The position numbers were made by a program, and so were the translations under genes. Source: Oscheius sp. JU75 (lineage: Eukaryota > Nematoda > Chromadorea > Rhabditida > Rhabditidae). Taken from it: a stretch of 64,000 nt of DNA. The DNA lies in the NCBI GenBank assembly GCA_037178855.1, contig JASJZC010000006.1:2790001-2854000 (forward strand), in the 5' to 3' direction. Below are positions 32,901 to 44,812 of this stretch, one piece after another (position 1 is the first letter of the stretch; the number at the start of each line of letters is the position of its first letter). The notes below the pieces were generated by a model that did not search any database, had not been told where the DNA came from, and saw only the letters and a program-made list of their open reading frames with translations.

Positions 32901-35900
32901 AATTTGAATCCCAATGAAACACACGCGTGATTCTGCTTCTGAAAGATACAGTGATTTTGAAACCTTTTGACCAAAATAGGTGCCCACAAACCTGAATAAC
33001 ATCGACTATCTGAACAGCCTTGCTCCATTCCTTTGCTCGAATTGCAGCGTCCACAGCTTTCAAGGTCTTGTTGGACTCTGAAACAATGAAATTTCAATGT
33101 TTTCCAAGCTGATCCAAACCGAGGTAGTGGTTGATGGCAGCGTCGTCCTGTCCCTCTAGCACTAGGTTGTCTCCCCATTCCTCGTGGAGCTCGACGACTT
33201 TTTCCGGGAAGGCGAAGCGGGCGAGCTGAAGCATTATTGTAAAAGGAGACTGGAAAAAAGAAGGGGCAGAAAGGGATGCGCTAGTATTCAAAATTGGTCA
33301 TCAATTAGTGCTGTCTGAACAAAGGACAAAATATTTTGTGTTTAGGAGTATCAGGACTTTTGATTAACGCAATAAATCTCAATTTGGATAAAGTTAAAAA
33401 AGTGCCGCTATTGTTAAGTACATGCCCTTTCCGATGTCGACAGTCTCGATAATAGCAAGGATGGCTATTCAAGTCAAGAAAAAAATGATTTTGTGTTTCA
33501 CCAGCAGTATGAAAGAAAGCAATTCTCAATGTGTGGAGACTATCCCGTATGAAACGTCAATGAAGTTTGCCGTAATAGTCCATATTACAAAAACTTGACC
33601 AAAAGTTTGAAACATATGTTTCAGCGTAAACTCCTATGTTTGTCAAAAAGAAAATACTGGAGCATCGAGTGCTGCTTACCTCCACTGCTTTTGCAAACGA
33701 CTTGCCCTTCCTGTAGCATTCCAGAGCCTTGTCAAAGTCCTTCATCCTCTCAAACAGATCGCCAGCCTGAAATATATTTCCGTTTCGATACAGTACTGAT
33801 GTTTGAACTGAAACGTCAGTTAAATTTATGTTACATCAATTCTTCAAAAAGGCCTATGAGCTTTCAATGAGCTGACAATCGAATCTTGGAACCGCTTGCC
33901 TTATCGTAAATGTGTCCCTTCAAAAGAGCCTGAGCGATGTTCTGCATCAGAGCTTGATCATTTGCCAGGTTTGAATCCGCCAGAGCTGCTGCCAGTGCTT
34001 TGGCCGGCTGATTGCCTTTTAGATAGAGTTGTACAGCTCCCTGACTGTCTCCGTCCGCCACTTTTAGCTGAAAAAATGTTCTGAATTATGAGCAAAGCGA
34101 TAGCCAAACAGGGAGGCATAGAAACAGACACATTGAACAAACCTCAGCAGCCTTGGCCTCTTGTCCAGTATCAAAGAGAGACCGATAGTATGTCGCTTTG
34201 AGCTGCTCATATCCAGAAAAGTTCTGAAACCCAAAACTCTAAAAAAAAGCTTCAGATCTTACAGTAGCCTTGGCCAGCTCCAGAGCCTCGTCCCATTTAT
34301 GCAGTGTCTGATACATTTCGATGGCCTCTTCCACTGAATTCTGTTCCAGATAAATCTTCTCAGCTTCTTTGAACTTTTTTGCCATTCGAGCCAAATTTGC
34401 TCGGACCTTGTAGTGCTGGGTGCCGTCTCCTCCAAGCTCTTGGGCTGCTTTGGAGGCAATTTCTACAGTATCCTAGACTTGTTTTGTTGCAAAATTAGGG
34501 ATTTGGACTTACGTGCAGGATATTGACCTTCGCTACATCATTGATGGCTGCAAAACAGCGCTGGGCTACCAGAAGCTTGTGTTGTTCCAGGGCTAGATCG
34601 GCTACTCGACGCCACATTGTGTAGCTGGAAATTCGTAGGGTGCAGAAACATAAATATTCGTGCTTCAGACGATGAGTCAGCAAAAAAGGTTCCTTTTCAT
34701 ATTCTTGTCAATCATCATTTGGGTGAAAATGTACCACTGTTTCTATTTGTAGCAACGCATGTTAGTATGGTTAGTCGACTGTAGATGAAATCGAACCGAG
34801 TACCGAGAGTAAGTTCGGAAACAGGCAACAGTAACTCATATACCGGTTAGCTCTTTTGTCGCCTGTGTGAATGTTTCACTCTTTCTATAAGCAACAACAA
34901 GTTTGCTTATAGTTAGTTGTTTCGGCATTCTATAGTTGGAAAACAAAACAAAGAATACTGGAACTATTTCTGATCTAATTCAAAAATATCAACGACTGGC
35001 AATATTTCAGCATTCTTACCCCGAACTTGAAACATACTTTTTTCTTTTTTTTGAAACCCGGAAACTAACGTATCCATGCTCCCAGCATTGTTCTCCAAGA
35101 AGACAATGGCCCTCTCGAAGTCTCTCTGTTCCAAAGCTGTTCCGAACTCTATCTGCGTGTTGTCCAGTTCGTAGGCAATCTTCGAGTTGGATTCCTAAAA
35201 ATGCTATCATTTCGACACAAAAGGTATTACTTGAACGATGACTTCAGTCCTGTCAGCGTCTCTCAATACATCCTCTACATCTCCTCGGATCATGATCGTT
35301 GTGACTTGTTCCGGCAGGTCGGGGTTGTACCTGTACTTTTTTTAACTTTCTGAAATTCGAGCTTACCAGATGTGAAGAGTTTCGCCAGACTGGGCCACGA
35401 CTACGTCACTCAACGGAACCCACTGGACATAGGAACAGAAAGAGAGAAGATTGGTCTTCTTCTCTGTGTCCAGATCAATGAGTGTGACTCGGGAACGCTT
35501 GTCTCGAAAAAGGAGCTTGGTAGCTGATTCGTTAAGCTGAAACATTTAATCTTTGAACTTTCAGAATTTCAAAAAGAACTGAGAAGCACTATTGTATTTA
35601 GTTCAACACTGCGGAGTGAGAGAACTAACACTGATTTAAGTTTTGAGATGGAAAATCCCTTTACCCAGTCTTGGCATGTTCTACATAGTTATAGCGCAGG
35701 TTAAAAATACACTTTGCAGAAAACGCTTGAAAAAAGGCTCTTAGAATCCGAAAAGACGGGTTGGAGCGAGTCATAATAGTGATCTGCTTACCGGGCAAAT
35801 CTCAAGTGTGCAGAAAGATCTTCTTTAGCTCCCTCCCAAATTTGTATTCGTTTGCGAAATTTCAAACGGAAAAACTTCAAAACAGCAGTACTGTCTGCTA

Positions 35901-38900
35901 CAACACTATACATAATACGAAATTCAACACCTTCGATAATAGAAGGTGTTGAGACATTGAATATTGCTAAGAGTTGGTGAAAAAATATGCAAGCGTCCAA
36001 AGCAGGGTTACAAATGCGAAAGAGAGGTGAAACCCCTGATTTGGTCAGTGCTAACCTATTTTTCCGACAACTTCCTCGATTGTTTCTTTCCGAGATTCCT
36101 CTGACCTTGTCAACAGTTTCTGGCCTTAAGGACATCTTTGCTCTCTTTATTGTTTCCCTCGTAACACTTATACTCCGCTTCAGTACAGTCGAATAGTTGA
36201 CTGTCCGGTTGTGTAGGCCAAAAATACTGAATACGACTACTCCAGCATAGTGTCTGCCGTGTGCTCTAGGCTGGTATTGGAAAGAGCTTGAAACATAACC
36301 AAATCTAATGTCTCATTCAATCACGTCGACTGGTGTACTACAATTTTCCAAATATTCCACTATAAGTACTTAAAGTTCGCTGTTATTTACTAAAACAATT
36401 GGCCAATTTCTTGGATGATTTCACATTATAGCGGGCGGAAAACATACGTTTGGCGGCTTTCAGGTATTCCAGGCTGGTATTTTTACACTAAGCTGTCTCT
36501 TTCGTAAAGATTCGTATGTCGAACTTATCGAGGCAGCAAACAAAATGCTCACTATGCTAGGACACCTTGTAACACTACAATTTCCAACATTTCGTTGTCT
36601 TATTCTTCACTTTACTAAAAACGTTCCAACACTCAAAATTGTCCCCACAACCAACCTCAAGCCAGTCAACTGGTGCCGAATGTGTCATAGAGAGTTCCTG
36701 ATCCCCATTGATGAAATTCTGTATGGCTATCGTAGTCGGATCCGGTAGGTAGGCGATTTTCTTCACTGTCCCACGCCCATTCTCCGGATTCACGATTCGG
36801 ACACTGATACACGTTTCGTCAGAATACTGTTTCTTACCTCAAAAGATGTGGATTGGTCAGTTCTGTCCGAACCCAACCCAGGGACCCATCGGTTCCGTAC
36901 TCGACTACTGTAATCTCTCCGGCATTGATCAGGAGACAGACGTGGGCGAATTCGAAGTAGAACCTGAAGGATTTTATTTCACAGAAGGGATAAAAGAAAC
37001 TTCTCATTGCCGCCAGAATGCCAGTCGATTTCAGAAGACTTTCCGGTTTCAGTGTCAGCAAGAATAAGGGTAGTTGAAGTGTTAGCGACGACGAAACGAT
37101 CTCGACCCATCATCTGAAAGTAGCTTTGCTATATAGTAAGATCGTGAAACTTTTCTAGAACGGCAAAGCATCTAGTCTTTTACCAGTAAAGTTGACTCTT
37201 GGTGTTGGAATTGTTAAGAATTCGGAACGGAGAGACTACGGTAATCTATTTGCCAGATTACTTTTCTAGTTTCTTGTAGTGTTTCAAAGCTGGGAGCTTA
37301 ATCTAACTGGGACGAAATTGGAAAATTCGAATTTTAATAAGCAAGTACCGAGGGCAACTCTCCAGACTCCATACAGACAAAGTGGAACATATTTTCCTAC
37401 GTAAAATTCTAATAAAGTCTAATTCTACCATCATAGTACTGTCACAAAAATTAACTGGCGCTATACCGAGAAGATGATTCTCGATGTCAACTAGTAACAA
37501 GGTTTTTATGCAAAGAAGTGCTAAAAAATATGTCTTAACACTACCTATAAAACATTCTGTGAAACATTTTCAGGCCTTAACGCCTAATGTTTCAAAGCGG
37601 CGAGTTCAAGTTTCAACAGAAAAGACGACTGCCCGTCCCTTGTAAACATTTTATCATGAAATGTTTGTTTTAAAACTGTCGATGAGAAAGGGACGAGTGG
37701 TCATGGGAGACCAATCCAGCTCCGGAAATCTGTCCTCGATGGCCCATTGGTGTGCTGATGTCACTTACGTCGCACAAGTTGTTTCACGGTCGCACAGCTT
37801 CCACCACTGTGCTAATTTAAAAGTAAATCTCTCGAACTGACTGAAGATATAGATTTGCGAGATGTTTTCCATTATATCTAGCCAACATTGATACGGCTCC
37901 CGCTTGTTTGAACTCATCCCTTGAAACAAAACAACATTTTAATCATTGTTCGAAAATGAAATACAAACTAAGCAGGAAAGTAAATACGAATTTACTCTCT
38001 GTCTCAACTCACAGCTTGAAACACCTTTTTCTTTTTCACCAGATCAGAGAAATCCCCAACGCTTTCTGAGACAGTACTAGCCATTTGAGAAGGAGAAATC
38101 AATAACCCACTTTGAGTTCGTCGATTGACAGTCCCTTGTTTGAGATGACATCTGTCCGACTCTCACTGTTGACATCTCTCACGATGACATGGCTTGGAGC
38201 AACATAGGTCGTCTCGAAGCGACTCTTGAGCATTCCTCTTCGTAAACAGCAATCAATGGAGACTACTCCTCCACACAGAGTTCCCTAAATCAGTCATCCT
38301 ATCTCTCTGTCATACTGCCTCCTATTTTTCTATTCTCTCTACTCCTCTGTTTCTCTTCACAAGCCGTGTCTTTCAAACACTCACACAGTATATCGTCGAA
38401 CCATCCCCTTTCCATCCCAGAGCGGTTGCTGCATACAGATTTTTGACTTCCAGTGGGGCTCCCTCGTCCCATGCTCCTCTTCTGGAGGACCAGGAGAAGA
38501 GGCGAAGTCTAAAAACTTTGTAATGTTGAATGTTAAAGTGAAACATACCGATCAAAACTGGCTAGAACAGCGTTTTGCCCTGTTGGATCGACGGCACAGG
38601 AGGAGAATTCCTTCTCTCCTTGGTCAGTGTAGTCGAATTGCTGCTGGATCACTCCCGCTTCTGAAAAAAGCATTATTTCGCTTAAAACTTTATTTGGGAA
38701 CGTCTTTGACAGAAACGGGTTCTACACCGTCAGTACATTTCTTGTTTCATGAGAGGGGCGAATCCAAAAAAAAAATCGGGTGTACTTGTAGTTTGGACTG
38801 AACAAACAAGAGAAGACAGTGGTGGAAGGACGTCTTTATAAAGAAAGTATTGTTTCAAATAAATACTCTTGCAGAGTCCCAGATTCGGCCGAGACCACAA

Positions 38901-40363
38901 TGTTTCATCATCTGTTTCAAAACTGTAACAGCAGAACCCCTGGGATTTTTTATCCATGCAGAGAATAACAGTCTATCACGAAACATAAAACTTGTTTATC
39001 TTCAGTTTCAACCCACCTGTATAAGACAGGATCCTCCTGTCAGCGCCGCCAATCAACAGTCCATGCGAGGTGAAGGCCAGACAATATGGAGCCATTTGCA
39101 GATTGAGAATTTTGGACTGAAAGGCTTTTTGTATGACTATTAAAAAAATTAGGGTACCTGCGACTTTGTGCTAAAGTTGTACAGAATAATGGAGCCGTCT
39201 GCGTGTCCACTCACGAAGGCTGTCTTCTTCGGACTGAATAGGGTAGTTCCAATACGAGAAAGAAGGGGAAGACTTACTTGGACTGCATGGAGACGACGGC
39301 CTGGTCGGTCTTGTAGAGAGAACTACATTTGTTGGACTTGATGAGGCCGACACGGACTTTTCCGTCGAGGAGACCAATCTGGAAAGAGTTAGCACTTTCA
39401 TTCCCATAGCCGACTCCTTAAAAAACAACAAAAATGGTGCTATCGACAGACAGATTACTGAAGTTTGGTTTGTTTCATCACCTAGGTATGAAGAGCGCAA
39501 GTAAAGTTCTTTAATACTGTTGGTTTCAAAAAACTCTTTGTTCGTATTCTACCACCTGGGATTGAACTTGCGATCGCTTTCTTTGTATTCTATCATTCTA
39601 TCCACCACTTATTCTATCATTCTATCCACAGACTATAAGGGTCCCTGTTAGCTTACTTCGCGGTAAATTTCCAGCTTTTGTGCTTCACGAACTTTGTGCT
39701 CACGCTCCTTATACATTTTCGATAAATGTAGCTGCTTGCTTCTTGCTTGATTCGCTTTGCAAAATTACTTGACTTAACAAAAATGTTTCACGCTTATAAT
39801 ACTACCAGATCTCCACCATTTTGTTGTTACGATTACATAGGTTTTAACAAAACATTACTAAACTTACCAACAGTTTGTCATCAAAAGGCCAATCTAGAGC
39901 CGTCACCGCTGCTGTTTGCATCAATTTGTTCACTATCACTTTCTTTTCATTCCTAAAATTTCCTATACTCTTCACCTACAAAAGCTTACCAAGTAGACCC
40001 AATCTTGTAGACAAAGACGACATTGTCCGTCTGTCCCACCGCTATCTTCGATCCATCCGGTGAAAACGCAACACATTTCACGATGTAGGATTTTTTGCCG
40101 AACTGAAAGCCGAGATAGTACAGGAGAGACAACAGGGCTTGCCTTGGATTCAATGGGTTTAGTCGCGAATTTATCCCTCTGCTCTCCTTTTTCGTCCAGG
40201 AGCAGAATGCTCCTGTCCGACCCGACCACGGCAGTTTTCTGTCCATTTACGGAGCAGCTGATTCCACAGACTCTGGAGGCTCCCTCCTAATCATACTTTA
40301 TGTCAATATGGAGATGAAACGAACCTGTTGAGGTAGAATGGAGGATAAATAGCGCAGCTTCAT
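26957..40363 (-). CDS. osm-1: Intraflagellar transport protein 172 (IFT172), complete gene
   Basis: IFT-B subunit of cilia, which carries cargo along axonemes. Forty-three exons join in phase to 1743 aa (human about 1749). Exons from the ATG: 40325-40363, 40143-40286, 39990-40102, 39868-39952, 39278-39378, 39158-39233, 39017-39116, 38549-38660, 38385-38508, 38111-38284, 37001-37113, 36838-36963, 36656-36803, 35367-35536, 35231-35330, 35070-35194, 34513-34624, 34263-34472, 34143-34223, 33900-34067, 33680-33766, 33120-33225, 32992-33077, 32710-32778, 32568-32657, 32310-32408, 32153-32263, 32025-32114, 31895-31984, 31590-31693, 31347-31562, 31159-31284, 31038-31119, 30877-30996, 29333-29431, 29159-29296, 28940-29116, 28577-28900, 27644-27760, 27526-27604, 27357-27442, 27169-27316, 26957-27123. 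The N-terminal third holds WD40 blades ([33 protein letters not shown]). The rest is the TPR-like solenoid ([32 protein letters not shown]). Two introns use GC donors, one is only 27 nt, and one holds an antisense gene. The symbol is by orthology. Confidence 0.96.
29866..30249 (+). CDS. Nested lysine-rich protein with C-terminal CaaX box
   Basis: Single-exon plus-strand gene of 127 aa, wholly inside the 1445-bp intron (29432-30876) of minus-strand IFT172. The ATG has a strong context (caccATGG). The product begins [20 protein letters not shown] and continues as a very Lys/Glu-rich, probably unfolded or coiled segment. It ends [10 protein letters not shown]. The last four residues, CSLM, form a CaaX box of the farnesylated type, preceded by two more cysteines (possible palmitoylation) and a basic patch. 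Attachment to the inner face of a membrane is therefore likely. GC-rich, regular codon use (AAG, GAG, CTG) supports a real gene. No homologue is recognised. Confidence 0.75.
   Translation: MDNIEEIVKKNFSATGELQTSKNKKNGYDEVPLDWDEDESKKSEKKDKMLKTEEDAKPKSIESKKTEELPKKEQKKPEEANKKELNGVEKPKELSRQEEKRRVQKNAMSTTVAPPAPKKNKCCCSLM
30278..30283 (+). terminator. Poly(A) signal AATAAA of the nested gene
   Basis: AATAAA about 30 nt after the stop of the CaaX protein, still inside the IFT172 intron, so both strands are transcribed here. Confidence 0.7.
30585..30765. repeat. Long GACAGAGA microsatellite
   Basis: About 180 bp of imperfect gagaca/gacaga units in the same IFT172 intron as the nested gene. This is the largest such tract in the window. 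The open frames across it on both strands are artefacts of low complexity. Confidence 0.75.
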
Positions 40364-40408
40364 TGCTGGAACGGCCAGAGGTTACAGGTCGCGGCTAGCC
40401 TTTAGGTG

Positions 40409-40422
40409 GTAACCATGACAAC
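40409..40422 (+). promoter_or_regulatory. X-box (RFX/DAF-19 binding site) of IFT172
   Basis: GTAACCATGACAAC fits the ciliary X-box consensus RTHNYYATRRNRAC at every position. It lies about 46 bp upstream of the IFT172 ATG at 40363. In C. elegans, IFT genes including osm-1 are switched on by the RFX factor DAF-19 through such promoter-proximal sites, so this is very probably the main control element of the gene. Confidence 0.85.
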
Positions 40423-40423
40423 G

Positions 40424-41011
40424 CATGAAAGCGGAACACCGGATCCGGGGGGAGGGGGCAAATGAAGACCATTTGGATTTCAATTGGGAGAAGGATATTG
40501 TTAGAAGGCACAAAAAAGTTCTGACAAGTGCTATGCGGATTCGAATGAATAATTTCATCTATAGAGTAACATCCACAGTAAATTTTCGCGACCTTTCTGG
40601 TGGAAAATAGTAGACAGAACCATTTGAAGTGGTGATTGTTACGAGGTTTTTGTGACACAATGATTCTCGTTGACAATTGTAGTCATTCGCCAACGAAGCA
40701 AAAATAGAAAATTTTAGTTTTTGAATTTCTATTGTTCGTCGAGAGCCGGATCCCATTGTCCTATGCTCCCTCGCTCGACGTTCCGATTTCCAACGCGAGG
40801 TACTGCAAATGTAATAAAAATTTCATATCAAAGACGATGAAAAATATTCCGAGAAAGAGAAAAATTACAGAAAACCTATAAAGAGACAGAAAGAGGCAAA
40901 AATATCACATGTGAGCTGACGCATACAGGGAGATGGATACCAGAGAGGGAAAGAGACTGATATTATGGAACGGGATGGGACAGAAAACGGTGCTAGAGAT
41001 CATAGGAAGTT
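40424..41011. other. Spacer between the K2P stop and the IFT172 promoter
   Basis: Both flanking genes are on the minus strand; the spacer holds the 3' flank of the channel gene and the IFT172 upstream region. No other gene was recognised. Confidence 0.5.
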
Positions 41012-44000
41012 CTAGAAGAAGAGCATCGGGTCCGAAGTGGAGTGTTTGTGAGAGATGGGGCTGATCGGACCATTTCCGGCTGGACCTCCTTTTCCAATCG
41101 AAATATCGTCCAAGTATTGGGCATACTGGAAAGTTATTGTTGTTGCTGTCGCTGTCTTTCTGTCTCTCTGTCTCACTCACTAAATGCGGCCCAACATTGT
41201 CCTCAATCCATCTCATCAAATGCACATTACAGGGAACATAAGGCTGTCGCAGAAGATGCTCCTGTACTTCCAAGAACCTCTTCAAATCCTCCAGTGTTAT
41301 TCGGTCTTTGCTCGGCCTGAGTTCAGAGTTTTCAAGTCTGAAAGAAAGACCTACCTGGTCTTCTTGAGAGCGGCTATGATCCTCATAGCTTCCCGGATAT
41401 CATCACTCATATTAGCAAAACCACGACGAGCACCACGAATCTTTCTTCCGAAGTAGTGCAGTTTGGTAAAGGTTCGCTAAAACATTGGATTCAGAAAAAA
41501 TATAAAAGCAATTTTCCGAGAGGAAATTTTTTACTTGTTTGCTACGTTTCAAAACTTCGCGGTCGAGCTCATTCAATTTCCACATGTTTCATGGATTAGC
41601 CTTAGTTTTAATTGTTTTATGTACACCAATTCGCTGGTGATTCTCGAAAAAAAAAACGATTCTTCTACAAACGAACCTTGAGAGTCGATGAGCATAGATC
41701 TAACGAGGCTGTAATCACTGCCAGTCCGATGATAACGTAGACCACCACAAGCTGAAATCCATTTTCCATCAAAGTTTCTTTAAACATTATAAAAGTTCAC
41801 CAAAAACTTACAGCCAGATAGAAATGACTGACGACGTAGATGTTCCCCAATCCAATGGTAGTGATTGTGTTGAAGGAGAAGAAGAGACCGTGGATGAAAG
41901 ACCTGAAACCTTTTTGTTGCACTACCCTTTCATAAGCGACTAACCATATTGGACCCTTTTCGAAGGTGTTGAAGAGAAGACTTCCAATGCAACAGTAACC
42001 GATAATAAGAGCGAAATAAGAGGCTATGGGTAGCTGGAGTCGGTCCTCGTCTTCGTCATTAGTCTCCTCGTCAGAGTCACGGCGCTTTTTCCGCTTTTTT
42101 AGCTCTCTGGAAACTGTTGTTTTACGAAGGAAAACTACTGTAAGTATGATGTCAAGTCTAAGTGAAACATGTATCGAACAAAGTACATTGCGGATTCACT
42201 CGTTACTATCATAACAGCTTTCGGTGAAACATGTTTCAAACTTCCAACTAGCAAAGATTCGTTTCAACATTACACTCTACAAAACATAGCAAAGGATAAA
42301 AAACTGTATTTGTACTTTGGGTAAAACATATTTGTAACGAACATCTGTTGTATTTCAACTTTCCAGGGTTCAAATTTTTGAAGAAGCGGCATGGTTGCAG
42401 AAGGTAGCAATACTGTGATATGAACTCCAAGTGAATCATATTAGTACTGTCTACGGCCAAACCTCTTTTTCTCTCAGCATTATAAGGGAGGGTAACCAAT
42501 TTTAGATCGCAAGGAAGGTGAGCAGTAGGGAATTCCTACACCCTTTCGGCCTTGCTTCGGATGGTAAAATGAAACCTTGCCTTGTAATAGTGAATCACAA
42601 GAGTTCTGAAATCGAAAGTGGAAATATGTTTCGGCAACTGGATGTTGTGGTTAGAAAGGTAAAATGATATCTGAAGAATTCAATTTTCATCTGCTTCAAG
42701 AAGAAAATTCTTTTTTGTTTCGATGTCATACTATACTTCCCAATAGGGTAGTCTTTCGCTACTTTCCACAGAGTATAACTCACAATGAATCTATCGAATC
42801 CACATCCCCGTCGAATAGATTCGTCCGGACACTTTCCACAAAGGAAGCTATCAAGTGCCAGAGCTCCAGTAATTTTGCGTACGATCTGGAAAAGTAACAT
42901 TTTGGTAACCGAAAAAGTTAGGTTAGTGAAGAACGGAGGTGTCCCATTCTTAGAATAACAGATGAAACAAAAAAGCACCTGATAACAATTTCCGATAGAA
43001 ATTTGCCAATGTCAGCTGCGGTGATGAACATGAGCGGAATACCGATAAGGCCGAAGAAGACGGTAAATATCCGTCCGGGATCTGTCGTTGGTGTCACGTG
43101 GTCGTAACCTGGAACATTTAGTCTCAGAATGATGTACTTGAAGTAAGGGGAGCCAAACTATACTAAAAACTGTGATACAAGTATTTTTTGAAACACAAAA
43201 AGTTGGAAATTTGAGCAACTTCTACAAATTGGCATCATTGTTTTAGAAGTTTTTTGTATTGCTTCAACATTTCTATAACACAATGAAAGAAGGATACAAG
43301 CTACTGAACCAGTTGTATGTGAATGTGGAGTGAAGATGACAAATAGCATTTTAATATTTGTTCGAGTGGTAAGTGTATCAAACTGTGTCGAAACGTTTAC
43401 GTCACGTATTCGTAAGAAGATTCGCACATTTTTCATTGGCTATCTAAAGTTTTTCAAAGAGTTCTTTCTAAAAGACAATATTGTGAAACATTGAACACAA
43501 CGATACGAGACAGTTTGATGTAACACAAAACTTTGAAAAAATAATAAATTTTCACAAAGAGCCTTCTCTTTGTTTTAACATTAGCAACTATTAGAGGAGA
43601 ACGGTGTGAGGGTGATCAGTATGACTGTGGCAAACACATCCAACTTTCAGATGAGCGTTTTTGCAAAGTATCATGTGCAAGATAGAGGAGAAAATGTCAT
43701 CGACTCACCCGTAGAAGTGATCACAGTAAGAGCGTAGAGGACAGCTGCCGCGAAAGACCACCTGAACTTTTCAGTTTGTTTGGGTTATTTGAAGTTAAAT
43801 TTTTTCCTAAAGAGAACATCATTTTGTGACAGTAATTTCATGGTCAGCACGATTGCACATTTCCCATAACTTTCAGTAGATCCTCTTATTATGACCAAAA
43901 AATTTTCGGAACCAAGCATGTTGCACACTATGGGTTTAACTTCAGCAGAAACTGGCAAACTGATACTGTCACGTAATGCAAACTTATTTTTTCAAAGGAC

Positions 44001-44812
44001 AGAAAGATCCTCGAGGGCCACTCTTTTAATCGAGTCTTCTGATGCCTGCACTTTATTTGACCGAACACCAAAACACAATTATAAAAACACTAACCTGGTA
44101 GTAAGTCTGTCCGGTTCGTCGTCCCATAGCTGACCCGTTTCGGTGAATTTGTCGTCATACTCGTGCGTCCGCGATAATTTCTTCAGAAGAGGTAACAATC
44201 GGTCACTAATCTAAAACATTTGATCATCTCTGACAGTCTGTGCTTTTAACTCGCTGTCTCTATGTCTTTCTGACCCACCTGACTAGAATTAACTGTAGTT
44301 CCACCCGTGCATATTGATTGCGACTCGTTGATGATGGCCTTGTACATGGCATGGATGCTCTGGAGCTTCTTCTAAACTTTTTCTTTTTAATGTCAACTAT
44401 AGAAGCTACCGATCTGGATGCCAGTTCGTTGTCTGCCTCCAGCCACATGAAGACGACAGCTCCCATGGCTATATAGGACAAGAGGAGAATATTCAGGCCG
44501 ACGTGTGGGAGGAGAATTTTTAGGAGCTGAAACAGAAGAAGTTCGATTTGTTTTTTGTTTCAAGGCCAGACCTTATAAACATTAACTAGAAAAAAAGATC
44601 TCCAGCTGGCCAAACAAATTTCAGACAATACTGAGAATGTTTTTATGCATTTTACGTCCCAAAAGGATAAGGACAATAATGTTGGCAAGGTACTCAAGAA
44701 CCCACCTTCAATGCCCGTTTCCACAACGGAACCGGGGGAGCCTGCTCCTCTTCCACCGCTTCTTCGGCACCATCGCGTCGAAACTCGTCCCATTTCACTC
44801 GTCCGATGTTTT
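41012..44812 (-). CDS. Two-pore-domain (K2P/TWK) potassium channel, common exons
   Basis: Twelve in-phase exons encode 438 aa shared by all forms: 44706-44812, 44410-44526, 44279-44371, 44095-44210, 43709-43761, 42979-43108, 41945-42106, 41812-41902, 41677-41751, 41355-41476, 41181-41316 and 41012-41125. TM1 is in LNILLLSYIAMGAVVFMW. Pore 1 reads WSFAAAVLYALTVITSTGYD and is followed by HVTP; the next exon has FFGLIGIPLMFITAADIGKF (TM2). An acidic and basic linker leads to TM3 (IASYFALIIGYCCIGSLLF). Pore 2 is FNTITTIGLGNIYV and TM4 is VVVYVIIGLAVITASLDLC. The C-terminal tail is cytosolic. This is a plasma-membrane leak K+ channel subunit, a dimer by family. The first common exon needs one leftover base from upstream, so the N-terminus comes from separate exons further up. 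Filter 1 has GYD where most K2Ps have GYG or GFG. Confidence 0.9.

Noticed and set aside
39541-39640. Repeat attctatcattctatccac twice, next to a gttcaatccc word on the minus strand
   Set aside because: A short tandem repeat in an IFT172 intron; the polymerase III boxes are too poor for a tRNA or SINE call.
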